A stretch of DNA of 64,000 nucleotides from contig JAIQFD010000002.1 in NCBI GenBank assembly GCA_020073495.1, positions 434,001-498,000 of the forward strand. Reading direction: 5' to 3'. Each line of letters opens with the position of its first letter. Positions within the stretch are counted from its first letter, which is position 1. Source of the stretch: Terriglobia bacterium. GTDB lineage: Bacteria > Acidobacteriota > Terriglobia > Terriglobales > Acidobacteriaceae. This document shows positions 1 through 8,114 of this stretch, one piece after another. A program made the translations under genes and the position numbers. The notes beneath the pieces are model-generated. The model did not search any database, had not been told where the DNA came from, and was given only the letters and a program-made list of their open reading frames with translations.

Positions 1-681
1 GATCACCTTCATCAGGTCCTGCTCGATCTTCTGCGGGTCATCGTTCTTGGTCAACTCCAGCCGCCGCGAGATGCGGTGTACGTGGGTATCGACCACCACC
101 CCTACCGCTTTATGGAACCACGTACCCAGGACCACATTCGCGGTCTTGCGGGCAACGCCGGGCATCTCCAGCAGCTCTTCCATCGTGTCCGGCACCTGCC
201 CTCCGTGCCGTTCCACCACCGCCTTGGCCGCGCCGACGATGGACTTGGATTTGTTCCGGAAAAATCCTGTTGAGCGGATATCCGGTTCGAGCTGCTCGGG
301 CTTGAGTCGCGCAAAATCCGCTGGAGTCGGATACTTTTCAAAGATGACTGGCGTGACCATGTTCACGCGCGCGTCCGTGCACTGCGCCGATAGGATGGTC
401 GAGACCAGCAGCTCCCACGCGGATTTGTGGTGCAGCGCACAGGTAACGCCCGGATACCGTTCGTCCAGCCGCCGCAGGATCTCGCGCACGCGATCCGGCG
501 CAACCGGGTTGTAACCCGCGGGTGGCTGGCCTGTCGCCGGCTTCGGTGCCTTCGCCTTGGCGGCCGGCCGGACTTCTTTTCTTCCCTTCGTGGGCGTGAT
601 CGTGGGGCGGGCCAGCGCCTTGCGCGCTCCTTCGTGCCGTCCCGTCTTTGCGGGCTGTCGGGGGATGACTCCTCGGACCAT
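1..681 (-). CDS. nth: Endonuclease III, C-terminus cut by the window edge
   Basis: DNA glycosylase/AP lyase that removes oxidised pyrimidines in base excision repair. The leftward frame stays open to base 1, so 227 residues are visible and the C-terminal 4Fe-4S cysteines lie outside. Seen: the family motif SAQCTDARVN (about residues 98-107), the helix-hairpin-helix MPGVARKTANVV with the expected catalytic lysine at about 179, and VVVDTHVHR with the catalytic aspartate at about 198. The ATG at 681 gives a basic, Ala/Lys/Pro-rich extension of about 50 residues before the glycosylase fold, longer than in E. coli Nth, so a later start is possible. It is divergent from hemQ with only 53 nt between them. 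Confidence 0.93.
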   Translation of the reverse strand, partial: MVRGVIPRQPAKTGRHEGARKALARPTITPTKGRKEVRPAAKAKAPKPATGQPPAGYNPVAPDRVREILRRLDERYPGVTCALHHKSAWELLVSTILSAQCTDARVNMVTPVIFEKYPTPADFARLKPEQLEPDIRSTGFFRNKSKSIVGAAKAVVERHGGQVPDTMEELLEMPGVARKTANVVLGTWFHKAVGVVVDTHVHRISRRLELTKNDDPQKIEQDLMKVI

Positions 682-734
682 AGCGACCCACGAGATTACA
701 ATGGCGCCTGTACCCGCTACAATGACCGATTCCT

Positions 735-1607
735 GTGGGAAAAAGAACGCCGATCACGAATGCTGACATACAGGCCGCCCGTAAACCCCTGCCCGCGCTG
801 CCCCTGACCATCGAAGGCTCCAGCGTCTTGCACCAGATGATGCGCGTCCGGTGGTCTGCTTGGCGCAAGGTTCCGGCAGGCGAAAAGCAGGCCTTGGTCA
901 AGGAAGCCGCTGCTGCCCTCGAGCCACTCGAGCAGACCGGCGAGACGGCTCTCTACTCCATGCTCGGGCACAAGGGTGACTTGATGCTTGTCCACTTCCG
1001 CGACTCCTTCGATGAGCTCAACGCGGCCGAGATACGACTGCAGAACCTGCAGCTGGCCGACTACCTGGAACCCTCGACTTCGTACCTCTCCGTCGTTGAG
1101 CTCGGTCTCTACGAATCTACCGTGAAGCTCTACAGGTCCCTGGTCGAGCGCGGTGTCGAGCCCAACACACCGGAGTGGAACAAGGAAACGGAAGAAGTCA
1201 TGGCCCGGCAGAAGCAGGCGATGTCGGCGCGCCTGTTCCCCAAGATCCCCGATTCGCGCTACATCTGCTTCTACCCCATGGACCGTCGCCGCGGGGAAGA
1301 CAAGAACTGGTACACCCTCCCCATCGAAGAGCGGCAGCGCCAGATGGACGAGCACGGCCAGGTCGGCCGCCGCTATGCCGGCAAAGTGCAGCAGATCATC
1401 ACCGGCTCCATCGGCTTCGACGACTGGGAGTGGGGCGTGGACCTCTTCGCCCAGGACCCGATGATCTTTAAGAAGCTGATCTACGAGATGCGTTTCGACG
1501 AGGTCAGCGCCGTGTACGCGCTCTTCGGCACCTTCTACGTCGGCATTCGTGTGCCCGGCGCTCAACTCGGCAAACTGCTCAGCGGGGAGGCGCCCGGCAG
1601 GGGCTAG
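735..1607 (+). CDS. hemQ: Coproheme decarboxylase HemQ (chlorite dismutase family)
   Basis: Converts coproheme III to protoheme in the coproporphyrin-dependent heme pathway of Gram-positives, Acidobacteria and relatives. It is 290 aa, in the family range. FYPMDRRRG near residue 180 supplies the reactive tyrosine region, and RQMDEHGQVGRRY near 207 carries the proximal heme histidine. The block GSIGFDDWEWGVDLFAQDP and the C-terminal ALFGTFYVG are typical of HemQ rather than true chlorite dismutases. The start is a GTG with a poor Shine-Dalgarno; the next in-frame ATG would remove the conserved first strand (LTIEGSSVLHQM). A TACAAT at 718-723 could be the -10 box. The coproheme role is family knowledge; no other heme gene lies nearby. 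Confidence 0.92.
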   Translation: MGKRTPITNADIQAARKPLPALPLTIEGSSVLHQMMRVRWSAWRKVPAGEKQALVKEAAAALEPLEQTGETALYSMLGHKGDLMLVHFRDSFDELNAAEIRLQNLQLADYLEPSTSYLSVVELGLYESTVKLYRSLVERGVEPNTPEWNKETEEVMARQKQAMSARLFPKIPDSRYICFYPMDRRRGEDKNWYTLPIEERQRQMDEHGQVGRRYAGKVQQIITGSIGFDDWEWGVDLFAQDPMIFKKLIYEMRFDEVSAVYALFGTFYVGIRVPGAQLGKLLSGEAPGRG

Positions 1608-1655
1608 CGCGGCGGTCATTGACGCCGCGCCTCACGGCGGCTACCCTGATGCCCT

Positions 1656-1883
1656 ATGGCAGTCAAATCCATACAGCTCGGACAAGTCTGGCGTAATAAC
1701 GAAGACGGGCAGAACTACCTTGTGACCAAGCTCTACAACGAACTGTTCACGCAGTACGCCATGCTGCGCCCGGCCAGCGCGGCGGCCGCCTCGACCGACA
1801 CCATTCGCGTCAAGGTGCTGAAGGGCGCCGATGGCGCTTCACTGCCGGGGTATACCTACGCGCAGGAATCCCAGGAGTTCTGA
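1656..1883 (+). CDS. Small conserved-looking hypothetical protein, 75 aa
   Basis: I do not recognise this protein. It is 75 aa, soluble, without a signal peptide or cysteines. The first 40 residues (GQVWRNNEDGQNYLVTKLY) look like a short beta-rich fold, followed by an alanine-rich loop and another predicted strand. It lies 48 nt after hemQ and 19 nt before the next small zinc-ribbon gene, all rightward, so it may be cotranscribed with hemQ. The ATG at 1656 is the first in frame. Base composition matches its neighbours. Coding status is supported by the operon-like spacing and the absence of a better overlapping frame. Confidence 0.6.
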   Translation: MAVKSIQLGQVWRNNEDGQNYLVTKLYNELFTQYAMLRPASAAAASTDTIRVKVLKGADGASLPGYTYAQESQEF

Positions 1884-1902
1884 TCGCACCCAACGAGCCC
1901 TT

Positions 1903-2175
1903 ATGCAACCGTTCGCTTGCCCGCACTGCGGCTCCCACAGCTACACGATCCGGCTCGCCGGGTGCAATGTGACCAATGCTACGCTGGAAGAGACCCTCGT
2001 CTGGAACGAGGAGGCGCAGGAGTACGGCACCAGCGGGACCATCCTGGTGGAGAGCGAAGGAGTCGAACCCCAGGACAGCCACGCGCTCTGCGCCGAGTGT
2101 GAGCAGGACGTGACCGAGGCTGTCGCCGATTTCGAGGCCGCCCTCGCACCACCCGAAGAAGCGGCGGGCGCCTGA
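1903..2175 (+). CDS. Small zinc-ribbon-like protein, 90 aa
   Basis: Unassigned protein with two CxxC knuckles, CPHC at residues 6-9 and CAEC at about 63-66, the layout of a structural zinc ribbon. Between them is a beta-rich stretch (TSGTILVESEGVEP), and the C-terminus is acidic and Ala/Pro-rich. The ATG at 1903 puts the first knuckle six residues from the N-terminus; the longer open frame upstream overlaps the preceding gene and has non-protein-like composition. It sits between the 75-aa gene and a DedA gene, all rightward. Zinc binding is inferred from the cysteine pattern only and the partner is unknown. Confidence 0.65.
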   Translation: MQPFACPHCGSHSYTIRLAGCNVTNATLEETLVWNEEAQEYGTSGTILVESEGVEPQDSHALCAECEQDVTEAVADFEAALAPPEEAAGA

Positions 2176-2197
2176 GCGGCCGCACCCAATCCGACTC

Positions 2198-2821
2198 ATG
2201 ATCGCGAAGATTATCGCGGCTCTCAGTTCCTTCGTCATCGCTGTGATCTCCACTCTGGGCTATCCCGGGATCGTCGCCCTGATGGCCATCGAATCAGCCT
2301 GCATCCCTCTGCCCTCAGAAGTCATCATGCCGTTCTCCGGCTACCTGGTATACACCGGGACCTTTCGGCTGCTGTGGGTGGCGCTGGCGGGCGCCTTCGG
2401 CTGCAACGTGGGGTCGCTCCTGGCTTATGAGATCGGCGCCTACGGCGGGCGCCCGCTGGTCGAGCGCTACGGTTCCTACATCCTGCTGAATCGGCGGGAA
2501 CTCGACCTCGCCGACCACTTCTTCGCCCGCTATGGCAGCATGACCGTGCTCATCAGCCGCATGCTGCCGGTGGTCCGGACCTTCATCGCGCTGCCCGCCG
2601 GCGTCGCACGCATGCCGCGCCTGCACTTTCACCTGTACACGTTCGTCGGTTCTTTCCCCTGGTGCCTGGGGCTGGCCTACCTGGGGATGAAGGCAGGGGA
2701 GAACTGGCACTACCTCGGCAAGTACTTCCACCAGTTCGACGCTGTGATCGGAGCCCTGCTGGTCATTGGGGCCATCTGGTTCGTCTGGTCGCGCTGGTCC
2801 CACCGCATCCGCTCGGCTTAG
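2198..2821 (+). CDS. DedA family membrane protein
   Basis: Integral inner-membrane protein of the DedA/VTT family, members of which flip undecaprenyl phosphate or phosphatidyl lipids and support membrane-potential homeostasis. At 207 aa it is the usual length. Seen: an N-terminal hydrophobic helix, the acidic re-entrant segment ESACIPLPSEVIMPFSGYL, the glycine-rich GSLLAYEIGAYGGRP, the arginine-containing SRMLPVVRTFIALPAGVARM typical of the family, and two C-terminal membrane helices. Its stop overlaps the stop of the convergent SDR gene by 4 nt (TTAG shared on both strands). The specific lipid substrate cannot be told from sequence. Confidence 0.9.
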   Translation: MIAKIIAALSSFVIAVISTLGYPGIVALMAIESACIPLPSEVIMPFSGYLVYTGTFRLLWVALAGAFGCNVGSLLAYEIGAYGGRPLVERYGSYILLNRRELDLADHFFARYGSMTVLISRMLPVVRTFIALPAGVARMPRLHFHLYTFVGSFPWCLGLAYLGMKAGENWHYLGKYFHQFDAVIGALLVIGAIWFVWSRWSHRIRSA

Positions 2822-3663
2822 CCGATCCCTGAAACCTTCCGGACGATCCGCTCATACGTGTTCCACGGCAGGATCGTTCTGAGGAACCGCTGGATGTGCG
2901 CGTCCTGGCCCACCATATATCGCAATCGGGGATTCGGGTCCCGCGCCACGCGCGCAATCAGCTGCGCGACTACCACGGGATCTTTCTTGCTGACCTTTTT
3001 CTTTACGAACTCTGCATAGCGCTGGATGCGTTCATAGTTCGGGGAGCGCTGGCCGCGTGCGTCCTCGCCGATGCGCAGGTTCCGGTCCCAGATATCCGTC
3101 TGGAACGAGCCCGGCTCGATTAGCACCACGTGTACCCCGACCGATCGCATCTCCAGCCTCAGCGCTTCGCTCCAGCCTTCCAAGGCAAACTTCGATGACG
3201 AGTATGCGCTCGCCACGGGCTGGCCCGTGCGCCCGCTGATCGATGACACCATGATCACGTGCCCCGACCGCCGCTCCCGCATATGGGGCAGCACGGCGAG
3301 CGTGAGCGCCACCGTCCCGAAGTAGTTCGTCTCGAACTGTTCTCGGATCTCCGATAGGCGGAGGTCTTCGGCGAAGCCGGCCATGGGGAACCCCGCGTTG
3401 TTAACCAGCACGTCGATTCCCCCGTGGCGGCGGACGATCTCGCTCACCAGGGCGGGCAGGGAATCGATCTCCGTGATGTCGAGCCTGCTGATGTCGAGAC
3501 GCTCGCTCACCCCGGCTTTGGCCGCGGCTTCGTCCAGACGCCCGCGCCGCTCAAGGCTCCTCATGGTGGCAACCACTTGGAATCCCGCCTTCGCCATCTC
3601 GACCGCCGTCAGCAAGCCGATGCCGCTCGACGTTCCTGTGATGACCGCGATTTTCTCCTTCAG
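2818..3663 (-). CDS. Short-chain dehydrogenase/reductase with apparent CTG start
   Basis: NAD(P)-dependent oxidoreductase of the classical SDR family, 281 aa from the chosen start. The cofactor loop TGTSSGIG is near residue 10, NNAG near 85, the catalytic Ser in SSISG near 138 and YSSSK near 151. The substrate is unknown. No ATG, GTG or TTG fits before the glycine motif. The CTG at 3663 overlaps the TGA stop of the upstream gene as CTGA, and GGAAGGAG lies 7 nt upstream. This resembles the common ATGA coupling with C replacing A. The open frame runs farther upstream, but that part is a shadow of the preceding gene. The distal half of the protein is typical SDR. Confidence 0.87.
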   Translation of the reverse strand: MKEKIAVITGTSSGIGLLTAVEMAKAGFQVVATMRSLERRGRLDEAAAKAGVSERLDISRLDITEIDSLPALVSEIVRRHGGIDVLVNNAGFPMAGFAEDLRLSEIREQFETNYFGTVALTLAVLPHMRERRSGHVIMVSSISGRTGQPVASAYSSSKFALEGWSEALRLEMRSVGVHVVLIEPGSFQTDIWDRNLRIGEDARGQRSPNYERIQRYAEFVKKKVSKKDPVVVAQLIARVARDPNPRLRYMVGQDAHIQRFLRTILPWNTYERIVRKVSGIG

Positions 3664-4226
3664 CGCCGTTCTCCTTCCGGGAGCTGTTCTTTTCCGACCG
3701 AGGTGCTCGACTGTGCCTCGTTGTAGATAGCGCGAGCGACTCTCCAGGTGCCATCCTCTGCGCGCTGGAGGATGCGCATGGCATTCACCAGCGTGCTGCT
3801 TTCCGCCCTGCTCTGGCCGGTGCGCATGCGCGCGTGGATCTGCCCCCACTGGTACGCGTACTTCCCCATCACCCGTACTTCCTGCCACTGCTCCTCGTAT
3901 CCCAGGATCTCGGCGTTGCCCGTCGCATCGCGCTGCTGCTCGTAGAACTTCCGCAGGGCCGCCCTTCCCGAGATCGGCCCATGCTGAGGGGCCAGCAGAA
4001 CCCCGTCATCTGTCCACAGCGAAAGTAGGGCATCGACGTCAGAGGCCATGCTGGCGGCAATGTCCTTGCGCTGCAATTCCTCGATGGCCGCGCGGTCTTC
4101 TGCCGCGCGCGCCTTCTGCTCGGTGGCCGACGCTTCCATTACCGGCCGGGACGGCCTCCGCTTCGTCTGTGGCGTCGCTGCCGTCAGCATCGTCAGTACC
4201 AGCACCGCGATCGCGCTCCCGCGCAT
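3660..4226 (-). CDS. Exported DUF4440/SnoaL-like protein
   Basis: 188 aa with an N-terminal hydrophobic signal segment (AIAVLVLTMLTAA) and no lipobox cysteine, so probably periplasmic. The rest resembles the NTF2-like SnoaL/DUF4440 fold: a helix of charged heptads, then DVDALLSLWTDDGVLLAPQHGPISGRAAL and a late strand WQEVRVMGKYAYQWGQ. In this superfamily the cone-shaped pocket binds small molecules or acts as an enzyme; no specific function can be read here. It is translationally coupled to the SDR downstream, suggesting a shared operon. It begins divergently from ino1, with 120 nt between the starts. Confidence 0.8.
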   Translation of the reverse strand: MRGSAIAVLVLTMLTAATPQTKRRPSRPVMEASATEQKARAAEDRAAIEELQRKDIAASMASDVDALLSLWTDDGVLLAPQHGPISGRAALRKFYEQQRDATGNAEILGYEEQWQEVRVMGKYAYQWGQIHARMRTGQSRAESSTLVNAMRILQRAEDGTWRVARAIYNEAQSSTSVGKEQLPEGERR

Positions 4227-4346
4227 GGTGAACCTCCGCGGCGTGCATTCTCCAATGAGCGCGACCTATTTGCAAATCTCCCGGCGATACGAGAAGATAA
4301 CGAGTTTTCCTGTCAGGGATGCTTCTTTCATAGAGGGACGGGACTG

Positions 4347-5696
4347 ATGCCGAAGACTGCGAGTGACAAGAAAAAACCCGGGGCAAGCCACATCGAGCCG
4401 GCCAAGGGCAAGCTTGGGGTGATGATCCCGGGCATGGGCGCCGTGGCCACTACCTTCGTCGCCGGGGTCGAAGCCGTGCGCCGCGGCTCGGCCACACCCA
4501 TCGGCTCTCTCACCCAGATGGGCACCGTCCGTCTCGGCAAGCGAACTGACGGCAGATCGCCGATGATCCGCAAGTTCGTTCCCCTCGCGGGTCTCAAGGA
4601 TCTTGTCTTCACCGGCTGGGACATCTTCGAGGACAACATGTACGAGGCCGCGGTCAATGCCGGCGTTCTCGAGCGCTCGCTTCTCGATCCCATCAAGGAC
4701 TTCCTACAGTCGGTCACACCACGCCCGGCGGTCTTCGATCGCAACTATGTGAAAAAGCTCGACGGCCCCAACGTCAAGAAGGGCAAGAACAAGATGGAGC
4801 TCGCCGAGCAGCTCCGGCAGGATATCCGCGACTTCAAGAAGAATTCCGGCGCAAAGCGCTTCATCATGATTTGGTGCGGATCGACCGAGATTTTTCTGCG
4901 ACCCGCGGCGGTGCACCAGTCGCTGAAAGCGTTCGAGAAGGGCCTGTTGAAGAACGACCCGAACATCGCCCCCTCGATGATCTACGCCTACGCCGCCCTG
5001 AGTGAAAACGTGCCTTTCGCCAATGGTGCCCCCAACCTGACAGTGGACCTCCCGGTCATGCACGAACTGTCTCGCCGTAATCACGCTCCCATCTGCGGCA
5101 AGGACTTCAAGACCGGCCAGACCCTGATGAAGACCGTACTGGCGCCAGCCTTCAAAGCGCGCATGCTCGGCCTCAGTGGCTGGTACTCCACCAACATCCT
5201 CGGCAACCGCGACGGAGAGGTGCTGGACGATCCCGAATCATTCAAGACCAAGGAAGAGTCCAAGCTGGGCGTGCTGGAGCACATCCTCCAGCCCAAGATC
5301 TACCCCCAGCTCTACGGCAACATATTCCATAAGGTCCGCATTAACTATTATCCGCCGCGTGGTGATAACAAAGAGGGTTGGGATAACATCGACATTTTCG
5401 GCTGGCTCGGTTATCCCATGCAGATCAAGGTGGACTTCCTCTGCCGCGACTCCATCCTGGCCGCCCCCATCGTCCTCGACCTGGTCATGTTCATGGATCT
5501 GGCCCAGCGCAGCGACGAACTCAAGGGAATCGGCATCCAGGAGTGGCTCAGCTTCTACTTCAAGTCACCCATGACCGCGCCCGGCCTCTACCCAGAGCAT
5601 GACTTGTTCATCCAGCTCATGAAGCTGAAGAACACCCTGCGTCACCTCAGGGGCGAGGAACTGATCACCCACCTGGGCCTGGAATATTACGACTAG
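4347..5696 (+). CDS. ino1: Inositol-3-phosphate synthase
   Basis: Converts D-glucose 6-phosphate to 1D-myo-inositol 3-phosphate using NAD+ as a catalytic cofactor, the first step to inositol and phosphoinositol lipids. It is 449 aa. The N-terminal Rossmann loop is PGMGAVATT at about 28-36. Recognisable core segments are VFTGWDIFEDNMYEAA, IWCGSTE, NGAPNLTVD, GKDFKTGQTLMKTVLAP and WYSTNILGNRDGEVL; these include the asparagine- and lysine-rich active-site loops known in the family. The start ATG lies after a lysine-rich lead of about 20 residues. It stands alone between a divergent operon and the M48 protease gene. Confidence 0.95.
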   Translation: MPKTASDKKKPGASHIEPAKGKLGVMIPGMGAVATTFVAGVEAVRRGSATPIGSLTQMGTVRLGKRTDGRSPMIRKFVPLAGLKDLVFTGWDIFEDNMYEAAVNAGVLERSLLDPIKDFLQSVTPRPAVFDRNYVKKLDGPNVKKGKNKMELAEQLRQDIRDFKKNSGAKRFIMIWCGSTEIFLRPAAVHQSLKAFEKGLLKNDPNIAPSMIYAYAALSENVPFANGAPNLTVDLPVMHELSRRNHAPICGKDFKTGQTLMKTVLAPAFKARMLGLSGWYSTNILGNRDGEVLDDPESFKTKEESKLGVLEHILQPKIYPQLYGNIFHKVRINYYPPRGDNKEGWDNIDIFGWLGYPMQIKVDFLCRDSILAAPIVLDLVMFMDLAQRSDELKGIGIQEWLSFYFKSPMTAPGLYPEHDLFIQLMKLKNTLRHLRGEELITHLGLEYYD

Positions 5697-6022
5697 CGCC
5701 CTGCCGTCCCAGAGTCGTTATTCGTGACTGCGCCCGCAGCCGCTCGGGGGGTGCATTTCCCAATCGCGAACCGCAAATCGCCCATGGCTCGTGTCCTCTG
5801 ATTCTTTCCGGTCGCGCATCTTGTTGTCGAGTACTGGGTTTGTATCTTTGGGCCCCAGATGCGACGTCTGTCCGGAACGGAAAGATTCCCGGGCTGTCGG
5901 ATAACGCCAAGTGCTCGTTCTAGCGTCTAACTGGGTGGAGGGGATTCATTCACTGATACGGGCGTGACAAGAGGGCTATAATTTAAATAACCACGACTCG
6001 GATGGGTCAAGGGAGTCTCACT
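5697..6022. other. 326-nt intergenic region with inverted repeats and a promoter
   Basis: The only gene-free stretch above 300 nt. At 5804-5884 two nested inverted repeats could fold as one long hairpin: CTTTCCG (5804-5810) with CGGAAAG (5878-5884), and GTCGCGCATCT (5811-5821) with AGATGCGAC (5857-5865). It may be the ino1 3' end or a small structured RNA; no U-run follows. At 5977-5982 a TATAAT box with a poor -35 probably serves the M48 gene, whose Shine-Dalgarno AAGGGAG is at about 6009-6015. Nothing protein-like was seen. Confidence 0.4.
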
Positions 6023-7135
6023 ATGAAGTTTCGCGCGCTGATCGCACTGGGTGTGGTGTTGTTCGCCGCTCCGTTCCTGCTGGCGCAAAACCAGACAGGT
6101 TCCTCCGCCCCTGCGCCTGCGGCCCAGTCGGGGAGCACGGCACAGGCCCCCGACACGTCCGCCCCGCCCCCCGACGCTGCCTCCACGCCCCAAGCCACCG
6201 CCCCGAACGCGAGCCATGACGGCGGCAAGAACGACGTGGACGACATCGGCAATCGCAAGGTCGGGAAGGGCAGCAAGCTGGGCAATTGGTACTCGCTCGA
6301 AAAAGAGATCGCTATGGGCAAGCAGTATGCCGCCATGGTCGAGCAGACCGCCAAGCTGGTGCAGGATCCGGTCGTGACCGAGTACGTGAATCGCATCGGC
6401 CAGAACCTGGTACGTAACTCCGACGCGCGCGTCCCCTTCACCATCAAGGTGATCGACTCCGACGAGATCAACGCCTTCGCCCTTCCGGGCGGTTTCTTTT
6501 ACGTCAACTCCGGCCTCATCCTGGCCGCCGATGAGGAAGCCGAACTGGCTGGGGTCATGGCCCACGAGATCGCGCACGTCGCGGCCCGCCATGCCACCCG
6601 CCAGATGACCCGCCTCAACTGGGCCAACCTGGCCAGCATCCCCCTGATCTTCATCGGCGGTGGGATCGGCTATGCCGCCCAGAGCGTCGCCTCAATCGGC
6701 CTGCCCCTGACCTTCATGAAGTTTAGTCGCGGTTTCGAGGCCGAGGCCGACTACCTCGGGCTCCAGTACATGTACGCCACCGGGTACGATCCGCAGGCCT
6801 TCATCGCGTTCTTCGAAAAGGTTCAGGCCAAAGAGAAGAAGAAGCCCGGCACGCTGGCCAAGGCCTTCGCCTCGCATCCGCAGACGCCAGAGCGCATCGA
6901 AACCACTCAGCGGGAGATTAACAACGTACTTCCGCCCAAGCCGCAATACATCGTCACCACATCGGAATTCGATGAGGTCAAAGCCCGTCTGGCTGCGATC
7001 GAAAACCGCCACAAGATCGTCGACAACCAGGAGAACCGTCCCAGCCTGCGGCGCACCTCGTCTCCCAGCAAGACCAGCGACGATTCCTCCAAGGGCCAGG
7101 ACGAGGACCGGCCCACACTCAAGCGCCGCGACTAA
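6023..7135 (+). CDS. M48 family metalloprotease, exported
   Basis: Zinc endopeptidase related to BepA/LoiP-type periplasmic M48 proteases involved in outer-membrane quality control. It is 370 aa. The signal peptide covers residues 1-21 (MKFRALIALG... ending LLAQ), followed by a Pro/Ala/Ser-rich linker to about 65. The zinc motif HEIAH is at 181-185 and the third ligand is in the conserved FEAEADYLG downstream. The C-terminus is charged and low in complexity (SSPSKTSDDSSKGQDEDR). The ATG at 6023 has AAGGGAG upstream and puts the signal peptide at the N-terminus; an in-frame ATG at 6002 would add seven residues without a ribosome site. Confidence 0.92.
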   Translation: MKFRALIALGVVLFAAPFLLAQNQTGSSAPAPAAQSGSTAQAPDTSAPPPDAASTPQATAPNASHDGGKNDVDDIGNRKVGKGSKLGNWYSLEKEIAMGKQYAAMVEQTAKLVQDPVVTEYVNRIGQNLVRNSDARVPFTIKVIDSDEINAFALPGGFFYVNSGLILAADEEAELAGVMAHEIAHVAARHATRQMTRLNWANLASIPLIFIGGGIGYAAQSVASIGLPLTFMKFSRGFEAEADYLGLQYMYATGYDPQAFIAFFEKVQAKEKKKPGTLAKAFASHPQTPERIETTQREINNVLPPKPQYIVTTSEFDEVKARLAAIENRHKIVDNQENRPSLRRTSSPSKTSDDSSKGQDEDRPTLKRRD

Positions 7136-7239
7136 GCGCGTATCGCACGCAGAATTCGAACGCCGGTGGTCAAGCCACCGGCGTTGCTGCTTGCGGCCTA
7201 TTCGGGCGTGAGCTGCCGGAACTTGCGCCGTATCTGGCA

Positions 7240-7268
7240 TTGAGCGCTGCGCCGACCAGTGCTAAAAT
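7240..7268 (+). promoter_or_regulatory. Sigma-70-type promoter for the CBS gene
   Basis: TTGAGC (7240-7245), a 17-nt spacer, then TAAAAT (7263-7268). Predicted initiation near 7275 excludes the GTG at 7259 as start of the CBS protein and supports the GTG at 7301, which has AGGGAGA just upstream. Confidence 0.65.
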
Positions 7269-7300
7269 CCGCCGCGAACCAGCCGAATCAGGGAGAACCC

Positions 7301-7798
7301 GTGAAAAAGAAGAAGGACGGCACGCCGCTACCCGCCGAAGAGGCCACGCCGGCCAGCTCGTTGTGTGTCCGTGACTACATGACCACCAACGTCACTACGC
7401 TCAACGACCAAGCCCGCCTGCTCGATGCCGCCCTCCTCATCCGCCGCACCGGCAAACGGCACGTTCCTATCGTGGACGAGTCGGGCCGTCCTGTTGGCAT
7501 CATCAGCGACCGCGACGTCTCCCGCATGGCCCCTTCCATGCTGGCCCGCATGACCCCCGATGAGTACAACCAGATCTTCGAAGCCACGCCCATCACGGTC
7601 GCCATGACCAAGAATCCCATCACCGTCGCGCCGGAGACAGCCATCCGCGACGCTGTGGGCATGCTCTACGAGAAGAAGATCGGAGCCATTGTCGTGATCG
7701 AGAACGACAAGGTGGTCGGCATCCTTACCGTGACCGATATGCTAGGGCTGCTCAACCAGCTGCTCTCCGACGACCTCTCTGCCGGAGCCGGGGCGTGA
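7301..7798 (+). CDS. CBS-domain pair protein
   Basis: 165-aa cytosolic protein consisting almost entirely of two CBS domains (about 22-80 and 100-157), separated by RMTPDEYNQIFEATPITVAMTKNP. CBS pairs bind adenosine nucleotides and regulate partner enzymes or channels; the partner is not visible here. Repeat hallmarks are RHVPIVDESGRPVGIISDRDV and GAIVVIENDKVVGILTVTDML. The GTG start at 7301 is chosen because the promoter at 7240-7268 lies across the longer frame. The N-terminus is lysine-rich. It is monocistronic, convergent with the anti-sigma gene. Confidence 0.88.
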   Translation: MKKKKDGTPLPAEEATPASSLCVRDYMTTNVTTLNDQARLLDAALLIRRTGKRHVPIVDESGRPVGIISDRDVSRMAPSMLARMTPDEYNQIFEATPITVAMTKNPITVAPETAIRDAVGMLYEKKIGAIVVIENDKVVGILTVTDMLGLLNQLLSDDLSAGAGA

Positions 7799-7868
7799 AG
7801 GAAACGGCACGAAGTGTCCTTCGTGCCGCAGGTCCAAAATGTCGAGACGGGAAAACTAGAACTGCAAA

Positions 7869-8114
7869 CTATGAGGTCTTCTTCTTCGCCTTGCACTTGC
7901 TGATGATGGCCGATTCCAGCCGGGTGCGGAGGTCTTCGGGAAGTTCGTACATCTTCGAATCGCGGTAGATCTCAATGGTCTTCTTGGTGGTATCGCAGAC
8001 GACGTAGCAGTTGTGGCACCACTGCAGGTGTTCTTCGAGCTCGGCGCGCGTGGAGGAATCCATCGCGTCGTCGAGATAATCGGTCAGCTCCTTCAGAAAC
8101 TCCTTGCAGGTCAC
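7869..8114 (-). CDS. Zinc-finger anti-sigma factor, 81 aa
   Basis: Small putative zinc-finger (ZAS) anti-sigma protein, here without a transmembrane segment, so cytosolic. It begins MTCKEFLKELTDYLDD, typical of the family, and carries the zinc signature HLQWCHNC (H-x3-C-x2-C) at about residues 29-36, with an early cysteine at 3 as possible fourth ligand. The GTG start overlaps the TGA stop of the sigma gene (GTGA), so the two are translationally coupled and presumably act as a pair. A redox or metal trigger is possible through the CxxC but is inference. Confidence 0.88.
   Translation of the reverse strand: MTCKEFLKELTDYLDDAMDSSTRAELEEHLQWCHNCYVVCDTTKKTIEIYRDSKMYELPEDLRTRLESAIISKCKAKKKTS

Noticed and set aside
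338-901. Leftward 187-aa frame over nth and hemQ
   Set aside because: The composition is Arg/Gly/Pro-rich and both underlying genes have clear family motifs.
2060-2085. tRNA-like GTTCGA-type sequence
   Set aside because: GAGTCGAACCCC here is inside the zinc-ribbon gene and no cloverleaf surrounds it.
3664-3888. N-terminal extension of the SDR gene
   Set aside because: It is the shadow of the DUF4440 gene in another frame, with non-SDR composition.
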